This document shows positions 1 to 7,850 of a DNA stretch of 41,271 bases, in pieces. The DNA is taken from NCBI RefSeq assembly GCF_003852515.1, contig NZ_QAJK01000050.1:1-41271 (forward strand), given 5' to 3'. The stretch comes from Variovorax sp. KBW07. Its GTDB lineage: Bacteria; Pseudomonadota; Gammaproteobacteria; Burkholderiales; Burkholderiaceae_C. The number at the start of each line of letters is the position of its first letter. Positions within the stretch are counted from its first letter, which is position 1. The translations under genes and the position numbers were made by a program. The notes under the pieces were generated by a model. The model was not told the DNA's origin and ran no database searches. It saw only the letters and a program-made list of their open reading frames with translations.

Positions 1-5
1 TCCCC

Positions 6-47
6 GCAGCGAAATAAAGGAGGAGCGAAGCGGGGGACATTCGCGGA
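6..47 (+). repeat. 42-base core of a dispersed palindromic element, copy A
   Basis: These 42 bases are the exact reverse complement of 41172-41213 at the other end of the window. The core is flanked by TCCCC (1-5) and GGGGA (48-52), which are complementary, so the core sits in the loop of a hairpin whose left arm is cut by the window edge. In this orientation it contains AAAGGAGGAG. No ORF is supported here. The copy lies just beyond the terminator of the CobW gene. Confidence 0.8.
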
Positions 48-106
48 GGGGAGTACCCGGTGTCCTGTGCACGCGCCCCGAACAACAACGGCAACAACAA
101 AGAAGC

Positions 107-145
107 AAAAAGGCGCTGCACCCTTTCGGGAGCAGCGCCTTTTTT
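107..145 (-). terminator. Rho-independent terminator of the CobW-type gene
   Basis: GGCGCTGC (112-119) pairs with GCAGCGCC (132-139), and inside it CCC (121-123) pairs with GGG (128-130) around TTTC. The hairpin is flanked by A5 on one side and T6 on the other, so it can work in both directions. It lies just downstream of the minus-strand gene ending at 167. Confidence 0.88.
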
Positions 146-166
146 GATGCGCTCAGCAGTCCGGCG

Positions 167-1222
167 TCACACCAGGCACTGCTCCAGCCCCTGCTCCAGA
201 ATCTCGCGCGGCAGCTCGATGCCGATGAACACCATGCGGCTCTGGCGCACTTCGTCCTTGCCCCACTCCGGGCCCAGGTCGCTGCCCATCAGCTGGTGCA
301 CGCCCTGGAAGATCACCTTGCGCTCCGTGCCCTTCATGTTCAGCACGCCCTTGTAGCGCAGCATGCGCGGGCCGTAGATGTTGACGATCGCGCCCAGGAA
401 ATCTTCCAGCTTGGCTGGGTCGAACGCGCGGTCCGCCTTGTAGACGAAGCTCTTCACATCGTCGTCATGGTGGTGATGGTGGCCGTGCCCCTCGTGCTTG
501 TGCGAAGGGTGGTCGCAATGCTCGCCATGCGCGTGGTCATGGTCGTGGTGGTCGTGCGCCTCTTCTTCCTTCAGGAAGTCGGGGTCGATGTCGAGCTTGG
601 CGTTCAGGTTGAAACCGCGCAGGTCGAAGATGTCCTTCAGCGGCACATCGCCAAAGTGCGCCTTCTGCTGCGGCGCGCGCGGGTTCATGTGCTTCAGGCG
701 GTGGATCAGCGCCTCGGTTTCCTCGGCCGACACCAGCTCGCTCTTGCTGATGAAGATCTGGTCGGCAAAGCCCACCTGGCGGCGCGCTTCCTGGCGGTCG
801 TTCAGCTGCTGCGGCGCGTGCTTGGCATCGACCAGCGTCAGGATCGAGTCGAGCAGGTAGCTCTCGGCAATCTCGTCGTCCATGAAGAAAGTCTGTGCCA
901 CCGGGCCGGGGTCGGCCAGGCCGGTGGTCTCGATCACCACGCGGTCGAAGTCCAGCAGGCCCTGGCGCTTCTTGGCAGCCAGCAATTGCAGCGCTTCGCG
1001 CAGGTCTTCGCGGATGGTGCAGCAGACGCAGCCGTTGCTCATCTGCACGATCTGCTCTTTCGACTCGGTCACCAGGATGTCGCTGTCGATGTTCTCTTCA
1101 CCGAACTCGTTCTCGATGACCGCGATCTTCTGGCCATGGGCCTCGGTCAGGATGCGCTTGAGCAAGGTGGTTTTGCCCGAGCCGAGAAAGCCGGTGAGGA
1201 TGGTCGCGGGAATGAGGGCCAT
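167..1222 (-). CDS. CobW/COG0523-family GTPase, putative zinc metallochaperone
   Basis: A 351-aa G3E-family GTPase. The Walker A motif GFLGSGKTT is at about residues 11-19, the metal-binding CxCC motif GCVCC at about 64-68, and the CobW C-terminal domain covers the last ~90 residues. A His/Asp-rich stretch between the two domains (about residues 218-255, many HDHDH-type runs) is typical of members that hand zinc or another transition metal to client enzymes. The start ATG at 1222 has GGAG 11 bases upstream. It stands alone between the terminator at 107-145 and rlmI, which ends 130 bases upstream. I looked for a Zur-type palindrome upstream and saw none; two direct repeats lie there instead. 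The metal and client are not deducible from the sequence. Confidence 0.9.
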   Translation of the reverse strand: MALIPATILTGFLGSGKTTLLKRILTEAHGQKIAVIENEFGEENIDSDILVTESKEQIVQMSNGCVCCTIREDLREALQLLAAKKRQGLLDFDRVVIETTGLADPGPVAQTFFMDDEIAESYLLDSILTLVDAKHAPQQLNDRQEARRQVGFADQIFISKSELVSAEETEALIHRLKHMNPRAPQQKAHFGDVPLKDIFDLRGFNLNAKLDIDPDFLKEEEAHDHHDHDHAHGEHCDHPSHKHEGHGHHHHHDDDVKSFVYKADRAFDPAKLEDFLGAIVNIYGPRMLRYKGVLNMKGTERKVIFQGVHQLMGSDLGPEWGKDEVRQSRMVFIGIELPREILEQGLEQCLV

Positions 1223-1251
1223 GAAGAGGTGCTCCGGAAGCGGAAAACGGA

Positions 1252-1287
1252 AAAAACGGGGACTGGGGGAGAAAAACGGGGACTGGG
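1252..1287. repeat. Two 16-bp direct repeats spaced 20 bp apart
   Basis: AAAAACGGGGACTGGG occurs at 1252-1267 and again at 1272-1287, just upstream of the CobW-type start codon at 1222. The 20-bp period is about two helical turns. The unit resembles AACGGGGAC-type repeats that accompany REP-associated transposases in proteobacteria, but a repeated operator is equally possible. Confidence 0.6.
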
Positions 1288-1352
1288 CGGCAGTTTAGCC
1301 AATGCCACTCAGTTGCGTTGGCGAAGGGGTCAAGCCGCGTCAAGAGCCCGGT

Positions 1353-2573
1353 TCATGCGGGCTTCCTGACCACCACCAGCCCCTTCAGGTACTCCCCTTC
1401 GGGAAATTCGATGGTCATCGGGTGGTCGGGCGCGGCGCCCAGGCGCTCGGCAATGTAGCCGTCGACGTTCGCGTCCAGCCCGGCCGATGCCACGATCTTG
1501 TGGAACAGATCGGCGCTGATGCCGCCCGAACACGAAAACGTCAGCAGCACGCCGCCCGGCTCCAGGATCTTGAGCGCCAGCCGGTTGATGTCCTTGTAGG
1601 CCCGCGCTGCACGCTCGGCATGCGCCACGGTGGGCGCGAACTTCGGCGGATCGAGCACGATGGCGTCGAAGGTGCGGCCCTGGTCGATGAACTCGCGCAG
1701 CACCGTGTTGACGTTGGCGTCCAGAAACTCCGTCTTCACGCCCGAACCCTCGCCGCCGAAGCCGTTCAGCGCCAGGTGCGCGCGTGCGCGGTCGAGTGCC
1801 GGCAGCGACGAATCGACCGACACCATTTCCGAGCCTTCGAGCGCGCCCGCGGCCTTCAGGCCCGCCAGCGCCGCCACCGTGAAGCCGCCGGTGTAGCAAA
1901 AGCAATTGAGCACGCGACGGAAGCGCCGGTGCTTCGCCAACTCGGCAAAGCGCTGGCGGCTGTCGCGCTGGTCCAGGTAGAAGCCGGTCTTGTGGCCGGT
2001 CGCGATGTCGAGCGACAGCTTCCAGTCGTGCTCGCGGATCGTGATGTCGGAGGGGCCTTCGCCGCGCAGCCAGCCCGTGACGGGCTTCAGGCCTTCGCGC
2101 TCGCGGCCGCTGGCGTCGGAGCGCTCATACAGCTTCGTCAGGCCCGTGGCCTTGAGCAGCGCATCGGCCAGCACGTCTTTCCAGCGCTCGACACCGGCCG
2201 ACAAGAACTGCGCCACCAGCGTGTCGCCGTAGCGGTCGACGATCAGCCCCGGCAGGCCGTCGGCCTCGCCGTGCACCAGCCGCACGCCATCGCTCTGCAG
2301 GTCGAACAGGCCGCGCGCCGCAACGGCACGGGCGCACACCGCCTCGAAAAACGCCGCGTCGATGCGCTGCGTTTCCACAAAGCTCCAGGCCCGCGCGCGG
2401 ATCTTGGAAATCGGGCTGAAGGCGGCCCATGCCAGGAAGGCGCCGTCGTGGGATTCCACGCGCACCGTCTCGCCCGAATCGGCGCCGCCGCGTGCGATGG
2501 CGGATTCGAAAACCCAGGGATGGCGGCGCTGCATCGAGCGTTCTTTGCCCGGTTTGAGTCGAAGGGTTTTCAT
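1353..2573 (-). CDS. rlmI: Class I SAM-dependent rRNA cytosine methyltransferase, RlmI-like
   Basis: A 406-aa protein with an N-terminal PUA-like RNA-binding segment (HPWVFESAI at about 18-26) and a Rossmann methyltransferase domain. The SAM motif is VLNCFCYTGGF and the catalytic-loop motif is VLDPPKF. Length matches the RlmI family, about 400 aa, which methylates C1962 of 23S rRNA in E. coli. The ATG at 2573 lies 16 bases after the xerC stop, so it is probably the last gene of the dapF-DUF484-ydcF-xerC operon. Confidence in the family is high; confidence that it is RlmI rather than a related RlmK/RlmL-type enzyme is good but not complete. Confidence 0.88.
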   Translation of the reverse strand: MKTLRLKPGKERSMQRRHPWVFESAIARGGADSGETVRVESHDGAFLAWAAFSPISKIRARAWSFVETQRIDAAFFEAVCARAVAARGLFDLQSDGVRLVHGEADGLPGLIVDRYGDTLVAQFLSAGVERWKDVLADALLKATGLTKLYERSDASGREREGLKPVTGWLRGEGPSDITIREHDWKLSLDIATGHKTGFYLDQRDSRQRFAELAKHRRFRRVLNCFCYTGGFTVAALAGLKAAGALEGSEMVSVDSSLPALDRARAHLALNGFGGEGSGVKTEFLDANVNTVLREFIDQGRTFDAIVLDPPKFAPTVAHAERAARAYKDINRLALKILEPGGVLLTFSCSGGISADLFHKIVASAGLDANVDGYIAERLGAAPDHPMTIEFPEGEYLKGLVVVRKPA

Positions 2574-2589
2574 GTTTTCCTGCGTGTTC

Positions 2590-3591
2590 TTACTTGTTGT
2601 TGTTTTCGGGCTTGGCCTTGGCGCGCGGATGCGCCGCGTCGTAGGCCTTGGCCAGGTGCTGGAAATCCAGCCGCGTGTAGACCTGCGTGGTCGCTATGTT
2701 GGCGTGGCCCAGCAGTTCCTGCACCGCGCGCAGGTCGCTGCTCGACTGCAGCACGTGGCTCGCGAACGAATGGCGCAGCATGTGCGGATGCACCGGCGCC
2801 ACCAGCCCGGCCTTGAGGCTGCGCTCGCGCAGCAGTTTCCACACCGCCTGCGACGACATGCGCAGGCCCTTGGCACTGATGAAAAGCGCGGCTGCCGCGT
2901 TGGCGTCGTGCAGCCGGGCGGTCGCCAGGCCGGCGCAATCGCCGCGCACCGCGAGCCAGTCGCGCACCGCCTCGGCCGCCTTGCCGCCCATCGGCACGAT
3001 GCGGCGCTTGCTGCCCTTGCCCAGCACGTTGGCTTCGAGCGCGTCCAGGTCGACCCAGCCGCGCGCGGTGTTGCTTGCCTGCGCATCGAGGCCGGTGAGC
3101 TCGCTCACGCGCAGGCCGCAGCCATAGAGCACTTCGACGATGGCGCTGTCGCGCGCTTCGGTCCAGGGGTCGGCTTCGGGGTCGTACAGCTCGGCCAGTC
3201 GCACCGCATCGTCCACGCCCAGCGCTTTCGGCAGCGGCCGGCCGGCCTTGGGCGCATGCACGTCCTGCACGGGGTTGAAGCCGATCAGCCCTTCGTTGCC
3301 GAGCCAGCGGTAAAAGCTGCGCCAGCACGACAGCACCAGCGCAATGCCGCGCGGCTCGCGGCCGGCGCTGTGCAGTTGCGCCGTCCAGCGGCGGATGTGG
3401 GCGGTCTGCACGCGGTCGAGCGGCAGGTTGGCGTCGGCCGCATGCGCGGCGAGCGACTGCAGGTGGAAGGCATACAGCTCGACCGTGCGCGCCGCGAGAC
3501 GGCGCTCGACGCGCACATGCTCGAGGTACTTTTCGATCCAGCCCGATGAAGCCGGCGCGGCAGGCTCAGAAGAGATAGCCATGGCCGGCAT
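2590..3591 (-). CDS. xerC: Tyrosine recombinase XerC
   Basis: A 333-aa site-specific recombinase that acts with XerD at dif to resolve chromosome dimers. The N-terminal SAM-like core-binding domain covers about residues 15-110. All catalytic residues are visible: Arg161 (GLRVSEL), Lys192 (GKGSKRR), His270 and Arg273 (HPHMLRHSF), His296 (LGHANIATTQ) and nucleophile Tyr305 (VYTRLD). The start at 3591 overlaps the end of the YdcF-like gene by 26 bases; a second in-frame ATG at 3582 is possible. The tail ends in three Asn codons. Its place behind dapF and DUF484 is the usual betaproteobacterial arrangement, so this is the housekeeping Xer protein and not an integron or phage integrase. Confidence 0.95.
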   Translation of the reverse strand: MPAMAISSEPAAPASSGWIEKYLEHVRVERRLAARTVELYAFHLQSLAAHAADANLPLDRVQTAHIRRWTAQLHSAGREPRGIALVLSCWRSFYRWLGNEGLIGFNPVQDVHAPKAGRPLPKALGVDDAVRLAELYDPEADPWTEARDSAIVEVLYGCGLRVSELTGLDAQASNTARGWVDLDALEANVLGKGSKRRIVPMGGKAAEAVRDWLAVRGDCAGLATARLHDANAAAALFISAKGLRMSSQAVWKLLRERSLKAGLVAPVHPHMLRHSFASHVLQSSSDLRAVQELLGHANIATTQVYTRLDFQHLAKAYDAAHPRAKAKPENNNK

Positions 3592-4216
3592 TGTTCACGA
3601 TGGCTGCCGGCTCGCGCAATGCGCCCTTGAACAACATGCCCCAGGTGCGCCAGCACGAAGTGGGCGCGGCGGCGTACTGCACGTCGAAGGTCTTGTCGAA
3701 ACCGCTCTTGCGCACCAGCCGCTCGATGCGCCACAGGTGGTACGGCTCCGACACCACGACCACGCTGCGCACGCCGGCGGCCTGCAGAAGCGGTGTCGAC
3801 AGCGCCAGGTTCAGCCGCGTGGACGACGACACGGGCTCCAGCAGCGCCGGCCCGGTGTAGCCCATGGCATTGGCGTGCTGCTGCATCACCTCGGCCTCGA
3901 TGCGGCCGTCTTCGGTATCGACGCCGCCCGAGTACACGAGCTGCCTGACCAGCCCGGCCCGCGCCAGTGCAATGCCGGTGTCGACACGCCCGGTCAGGCA
4001 GGGGTTCGGCTTGCCGTCGAGGTACGCGCGGTTGCCCAGGATGAGCGCCGCATCGGCCGGGCGCTGCGGCGGGTTGTCGAGCACCTGCTCGGCGTGCCGC
4101 CAGACCATGGCGGCAATGGCCACATAGGCCAACGCCCCGGCCAGCAGGCCGCCGAACAGCACGACCTGCCAGGGGCGGCGAAACCAGGGGCGGCGCGGCG
4201 AGCGCGGGCGGCTCAA
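3566..4216 (-). CDS. YdcF/SanA/ElyC-family (DUF218) membrane-anchored protein
   Basis: 216 aa starting at a TTG (4214-4216) that overlaps the DUF484 stop (TTGA). No ATG or better start opens the frame before the membrane segment. Residues about 12-32 form one transmembrane helix (VVLFGGLLAGALAYVAIAAM). The DUF218 domain follows, with AALILGNRA, the YSGGVDTEDGRIEAEVM motif and VSEPYHLWRIERL. The family is linked to cell-envelope integrity in E. coli (SanA, ElyC), and the soluble domain should face the periplasm. It is wedged between DUF484 and xerC and overlaps both, so it should be translationally coupled. The enzymatic activity of the family is not settled. Confidence 0.85.
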   Translation of the reverse strand: MSRPRSPRRPWFRRPWQVVLFGGLLAGALAYVAIAAMVWRHAEQVLDNPPQRPADAALILGNRAYLDGKPNPCLTGRVDTGIALARAGLVRQLVYSGGVDTEDGRIEAEVMQQHANAMGYTGPALLEPVSSSTRLNLALSTPLLQAAGVRSVVVVSEPYHLWRIERLVRKSGFDKTFDVQYAAAPTSCWRTWGMLFKGALREPAAIVNNAGHGYLF

Positions 4217-4920
4217 GGACGCAGCCGCGAAAGTCCGCCCGAAGCCAGCTCGGCGATGCGCTCGAGAAAGTCGGTGCCCATCTCGGCATTGAAGCGCTGT
4301 GCGTCGGGCGACGCCAGCACCAGCAGGCCGAAGGCCGGCGACTCGGCGTCGGGGCGCAGCGGAATCAGCGCGATCGACATGGCGGCGGTCGGCTCGGGCA
4401 GCCAGTTGGCCGCCTCGAAGCCCGAGTTGAGCCCGCAGTACGGAGACGTGAGCGAAGTGGCCAGCGCCTTCACGTCGTCGCTCACCCACTGGGCATAGGC
4501 CTCGTTCAGGTATTCGCTGCCGCAGTCCCACACCTTGATGGCCGTCTGCGGCACCAGGAACAGCGACTGCAGGTCGACGGCAATGCGGTACGGCAGGCTG
4601 CGCGGATCGCGCGTGGTTAGCAGGCCTTTGGTCCAGCGTTGCAGGCGGTCGGCAATGACCACGTTTTCGGTGCCGTGGCGCACCATGTCCATCAGGCGGT
4701 GCTCCAGCGCCTTGATTTTTTCGCGCAGCATCTCGGCCTGCCGCTCCTGCAGGCTCACTGCGCGGTTGCCGTGCGGGCTGGTCAGTTGCACCTGCGCCAG
4801 CAACTGGGCATGGCGCTCGAAGAAGTCGGGCGTGTTCGCCAGGTAGTTGGCGATGTCGTCTTCGGTGATCGGGTTCATGGCGTTGTTGGCGTCGTTGTTG
4901 TTCGTCGTGAAAGAAGTCAT
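4213..4920 (-). CDS. DUF484 family protein
   Basis: A 235-aa cytoplasmic protein with a short coiled-coil region ([20 protein letters not shown] at about 59-78) followed by a GAF-like domain, the usual DUF484 layout. The ATG at 4918-4920 overlaps the dapF stop in an ATGA junction, which supports this start, although an in-frame ATG 14 codons later (MNPITEDDI) fits the family N-terminus as well. The extra N-terminus is Asn-rich from AAC repeats. DUF484 genes almost always sit between dapF and xerC in gamma- and betaproteobacteria. Their function is not established. Confidence 0.9.
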   Translation of the reverse strand: MTSFTTNNNDANNAMNPITEDDIANYLANTPDFFERHAQLLAQVQLTSPHGNRAVSLQERQAEMLREKIKALEHRLMDMVRHGTENVVIADRLQRWTKGLLTTRDPRSLPYRIAVDLQSLFLVPQTAIKVWDCGSEYLNEAYAQWVSDDVKALATSLTSPYCGLNSGFEAANWLPEPTAAMSIALIPLRPDAESPAFGLLVLASPDAQRFNAEMGTDFLERIAELASGGLSRLRP

Positions 4921-5801
4921 GGCAGCTCCGGCACCTCGATATCGCCTTCAAAGACCGTGGTGGCCGGCCCGGTCATCAGCACCGGCTGGCCCTCGCCCTG
5001 CCACTCGATGGTCAGAACGCCGCCGTGCGTCTGCACGTCGACCCGGCGCTCCAGCAGCCCGAGCCGGATGCCCGCCACCACCGCCGCGCAGGCGCCCGTG
5101 CCGCAGGCCAGTGTTTCGCCGGCGCCGCGCTCGAACACCCGCAGCCTGACGTTCGTTCGGTCGACCACCTGCATGAAACCCGCGTTCACGCGTTGCGGAA
5201 AGCGCGGGTGGTGCTCGATCTGCGGGCCCTGCTCGGCCACCGGCGCCGTATCGACGTTGTCGACCACCTGCACCGCGTGCGGGTTGCCCATCGACAGCAC
5301 CGCTACCGAAACGATAGCGCTGCCCGCACGCGTGCCCAAGGCAAGGTGCCACTTTTCCCACGAGCCATCGGGCTGCGGGTCGAGCCCGGCGGTGTCGAAA
5401 GGCACGCGCGCGGCCTCGAACACCGGCGCGCCCATGTCGACAGTCACGCGGCCGTCGGCGCCCATGCGCGGCGCGATGACGCCGGCCAGCGTCTGCACGC
5501 GCACTTCGGTCTTCTCGGTCAGCTTGTGTTCGCTCACGAAGCGCATGAAGCAGCGCGCGCCGTTGCCGCACTGCTCCACTTCGCCGCCGTCGGCGTTGTG
5601 GATCACGTATTGAAAATCGATGCCTTCCGCCGCGTCCTTCGGGGGAGGCCGCACGGTAAGGATCTGGTCGGCGCCGACGCCGAAATGGCGGTCGGCCAGA
5701 AAGCGGTACTGCGCGGCGCTGAGGCCGAGCGTGCCGCGTGTTTCGTCCAGCACGACGAAGTCGTTGCCGGCCCCCTGCATCTTGGTAAAGCGGATTCGCA
5801 T
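4917..5801 (-). CDS. dapF: Diaminopimelate epimerase DapF
   Basis: 294 aa. It converts LL- to meso-diaminopimelate for lysine and peptidoglycan synthesis in the cytoplasm. Both halves of the pseudosymmetric fold carry their catalytic Cys: Cys78 in [10 protein letters not shown] and Cys233 in [10 protein letters not shown]. Substrate-binding GAGNDFVV is at 10-17 and GNPHAV at 172-177. The start ATG at 5799-5801 gives the family's usual MxxxFTKMxGxGNDF beginning. It heads a five-gene minus-strand operon (DUF484, YdcF-like, xerC, rlmI). A long frame runs upstream of this ATG into the antisense of the neighbouring region, but only the part from 5801 is DapF. Confidence 0.97.
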   Translation of the reverse strand: MRIRFTKMQGAGNDFVVLDETRGTLGLSAAQYRFLADRHFGVGADQILTVRPPPKDAAEGIDFQYVIHNADGGEVEQCGNGARCFMRFVSEHKLTEKTEVRVQTLAGVIAPRMGADGRVTVDMGAPVFEAARVPFDTAGLDPQPDGSWEKWHLALGTRAGSAIVSVAVLSMGNPHAVQVVDNVDTAPVAEQGPQIEHHPRFPQRVNAGFMQVVDRTNVRLRVFERGAGETLACGTGACAAVVAGIRLGLLERRVDVQTHGGVLTIEWQGEGQPVLMTGPATTVFEGDIEVPELP

Positions 5802-5857
5802 CGGGGGATTATCGCCACCGGCGCCGCCCCTGACGACCGGGGGGACAGCCCGGCCCG

Positions 5858-7441
5858 CTACAGCGCCAGGAAGTGATGCACCTGCGGCTTGTCCGGCCCG
5901 ATGTGAAAGCGCAGCGCCTCGGCCTGCAGGTCGGCGTCGGCGTGCGACACGCGGTGGTGCTGGCGCAGGTGCTCGGCCCACGACTCGACGAGGAACCACT
6001 CCATCACGCGTTCGGCATCGGCCGTGTGCTCGTGCACGCCCCAGGCGTAGGCGCCGTCGCGGCGGCGCTCCAGCGACAGGCGCTTCATCGCCTCCAGGAA
6101 GGCCGGCCGGTCTTCCTTGCGGATGCGGTACTCGACCTGGACCATCACGGGCCCGCGGTCGTGCGCCACGGGCTCGGCCAGCAGCGGCTCGGGCCAGTGG
6201 TTCGAGGCCTGCAGGTCGGCCTCGCCGGCGGGCAGGCGCACGCGATGAAAAACCAGCCCCATCACCACCAGCCCCACCGCGCCCGCCACCAGCGTGGCCG
6301 GCACGCCGACCTGCTGCGCGACCAGGCCCCAGCCCAGGCTGCCCGCGGCCATCGCGCCGTTGAACACCGTGAGGTACACGGCCAGCCCGCGCCCGCGCAC
6401 CCAGTTCGGCAAGATCGATTGCGCCACCCCATTGAGCGTGGTGAGCGCGATGATCCAGCCCAGGCCCAATACCAGCAGCATCAGCACCGCGAGCCACTGC
6501 GGCGGCGCGAACACCAGCCCGCCCATCACCGCGGCCGTCAGCAGCGAGGCCAGCAGCAGCATGCCGTCGGCGTCGAGCCGGGCGCGCAGCCGCGGCATCA
6601 CCAGCGCGCCGCCGATGGCGCCCGCGCCCACCGCGCCGAGCAGGATGCCGTAGAAGCCCGCGCTGCCGCCCAGCATCTGGCGCGCCACCAGCGGCAGCAG
6701 CGCCCACACCGAACTCGCGAACAAAAAGAACACCGCCGCGCGCAGCAGCACCACGTGCAGCTCCTTGCTGGCCCGCGTGTAGCGGATGCCGGCGCGGAAG
6801 GCGCCGAGAAAGTTTTCCGAAAGCCCGCTGTCCACCGCCGCCGGCCGCTTCCACCACAGCAGCGCCGCGATCACGAACACGTAGCTCAGCACGTCGAGCC
6901 CGTAGGTGGCCGCCGCACCGAAGCTGGCAAGAATCAGCCCGCCCGCCGCCGGCCCGATGGAGCGCGCGATGTTGATGCCCAGCGAGTTCAGCGCCACCGC
7001 GCTCTTCAGGTCGCTGCGCGGCACCAGCTCCGGCACGATCGACTGCCAGGTCGGCCCCATCAGCGCCGCGCCGATGCCACCCACGAATGTCAGCGCGACC
7101 AGGTACTCGACCGTCAGCGCGCCCGTGTGCGACAGCACCAGCAGCGTGCCGCTCACGCCCGCCAGCAACACCTGCACGAAGATCAGAAAGCGCCGCCGGT
7201 CGAGGATGTCCGACAGCACCCCCGCCGGAATGGCCAGCAGGAAGATCGGCAGCGTGGCCGCCGTCTGGATCAGCGCCACCGCCGTCGGGCTGGCCGACAG
7301 GTCGGTCACCAGCCACGAGCTGGCCACGTCGCGCATGAAGCTGCCGATGTTGCCGAGCACCGTGGCGGCCCACAGCACCGCGAAGACCGGCTGGCGCAGC
7401 GGCGCGAAGGCGCCGGCGGCTTTGTTTGGGGATTCAGACAT
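5858..7441 (-). CDS. MFS transporter (EntS/MFS_3-like) with C-terminal soluble domain
   Basis: 527 aa from the ATG at 7439-7441; a GTG two codons upstream also opens the frame. Residues about 15-410 are a typical MFS with about 12 hydrophobic segments and LSDILDRRR in the loop between helices 2 and 3, of the EntS-like exporter group. After the last helix there are about 110 soluble residues ([20 protein letters not shown] onward, ending [16 protein letters not shown]) that look like a small ferredoxin-like dabb/ABM-type domain, a combination seen in this subgroup. The start overlaps the DoxX stop by 8 bases. It is the last gene of the isochorismatase operon, so it may export a product or inhibitor of that pathway; the substrate is unknown. 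Confidence 0.85.
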   Translation of the reverse strand: MSESPNKAAGAFAPLRQPVFAVLWAATVLGNIGSFMRDVASSWLVTDLSASPTAVALIQTAATLPIFLLAIPAGVLSDILDRRRFLIFVQVLLAGVSGTLLVLSHTGALTVEYLVALTFVGGIGAALMGPTWQSIVPELVPRSDLKSAVALNSLGINIARSIGPAAGGLILASFGAAATYGLDVLSYVFVIAALLWWKRPAAVDSGLSENFLGAFRAGIRYTRASKELHVVLLRAAVFFLFASSVWALLPLVARQMLGGSAGFYGILLGAVGAGAIGGALVMPRLRARLDADGMLLLASLLTAAVMGGLVFAPPQWLAVLMLLVLGLGWIIALTTLNGVAQSILPNWVRGRGLAVYLTVFNGAMAAGSLGWGLVAQQVGVPATLVAGAVGLVVMGLVFHRVRLPAGEADLQASNHWPEPLLAEPVAHDRGPVMVQVEYRIRKEDRPAFLEAMKRLSLERRRDGAYAWGVHEHTADAERVMEWFLVESWAEHLRQHHRVSHADADLQAEALRFHIGPDKPQVHHFLAL

Positions 7442-7850
7442 GGGCACGCTCTTTCAGGTCGAGCCAGGCAACGAGCAGGAAGCCGCCGACCAGGCCCAGG
7501 TGTTCGAAGAAGGAGTTTGCCGCCATGAAGCGCTCTTGCCCCACCGGAATCTCCCAGAAACGCAGCGCCACGAAGGTCGCCATGAGCGTGAAGCCCGCCA
7601 GCGCCAGCGCGCCGAGCCAGCGATAAAAACCGGTGAGGATCAACGCCGCCGCGCCCAGCTCCAGCACGATCACCGCCACGGCCAGCGGCCCCGCGGGCGA
7701 CAGGCCGAAGTGGTTCATTTCGGCAATGGCCGCGTTGAAATCCATCGCCTTGTTCAGCCCGCCCTGCAGGTAGGCCGCGCACAGCAGCAGCAAGGCGACC
7801 CAGCGCACGGCGGGTGAAATGGTCCAGCGCATCGTGTTGGTATTGGCCAT
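7434..7850 (-). CDS. DoxX family membrane protein
   Basis: 138 aa with four hydrophobic segments, the DoxX/DoxD layout: WVALLLLCAAYLQGGLNKAM, then PLAVAVIVLELGAAALIL, LGALALAGFTLMATFVAL and LVGGFLLVAWL. The conserved GxxK-type motif after helix 1 (QGGLNKAMDF) is present. The ATG at 7848-7850 shares one base with the stop of the amidohydrolase, so translation is coupled; a longer frame from 7871 is less likely. DoxX proteins are inner-membrane proteins linked to quinone or thiol redox chemistry in some species; no role can be assigned here beyond co-expression with the operon. Confidence 0.85.
   Translation of the reverse strand: MANTNTMRWTISPAVRWVALLLLCAAYLQGGLNKAMDFNAAIAEMNHFGLSPAGPLAVAVIVLELGAAALILTGFYRWLGALALAGFTLMATFVALRFWEIPVGQERFMAANSFFEHLGLVGGFLLVAWLDLKERAHV

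Noticed and set aside
1223-1352. Zur-type operator upstream of the CobW-type gene
   Set aside because: I looked for the usual AT-rich palindrome and found only the direct repeats.
2590-3591. Mobile-element integrase
   Set aside because: Position behind dapF and DUF484 and the full XerC motif set mark it as the housekeeping recombinase.
3566-4951. Possible 461-aa form of the YdcF-like protein
   Set aside because: The upstream part is an out-of-frame reading of DUF484; the TTG at 4216 gives a normal-sized protein.
4917-7373. Possible giant 818-aa fusion that includes DapF
   Set aside because: Only the last 294 residues are DapF; the rest is an out-of-frame reading of the MFS gene and dapF has its own good ATG at 5801.
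5873-7528. A 551-codon plus-strand frame rich in His, Arg and Gln
   Set aside because: It is the antisense of the MFS and DoxX genes; its composition is that of a mirrored GC-rich gene and it has no domain.
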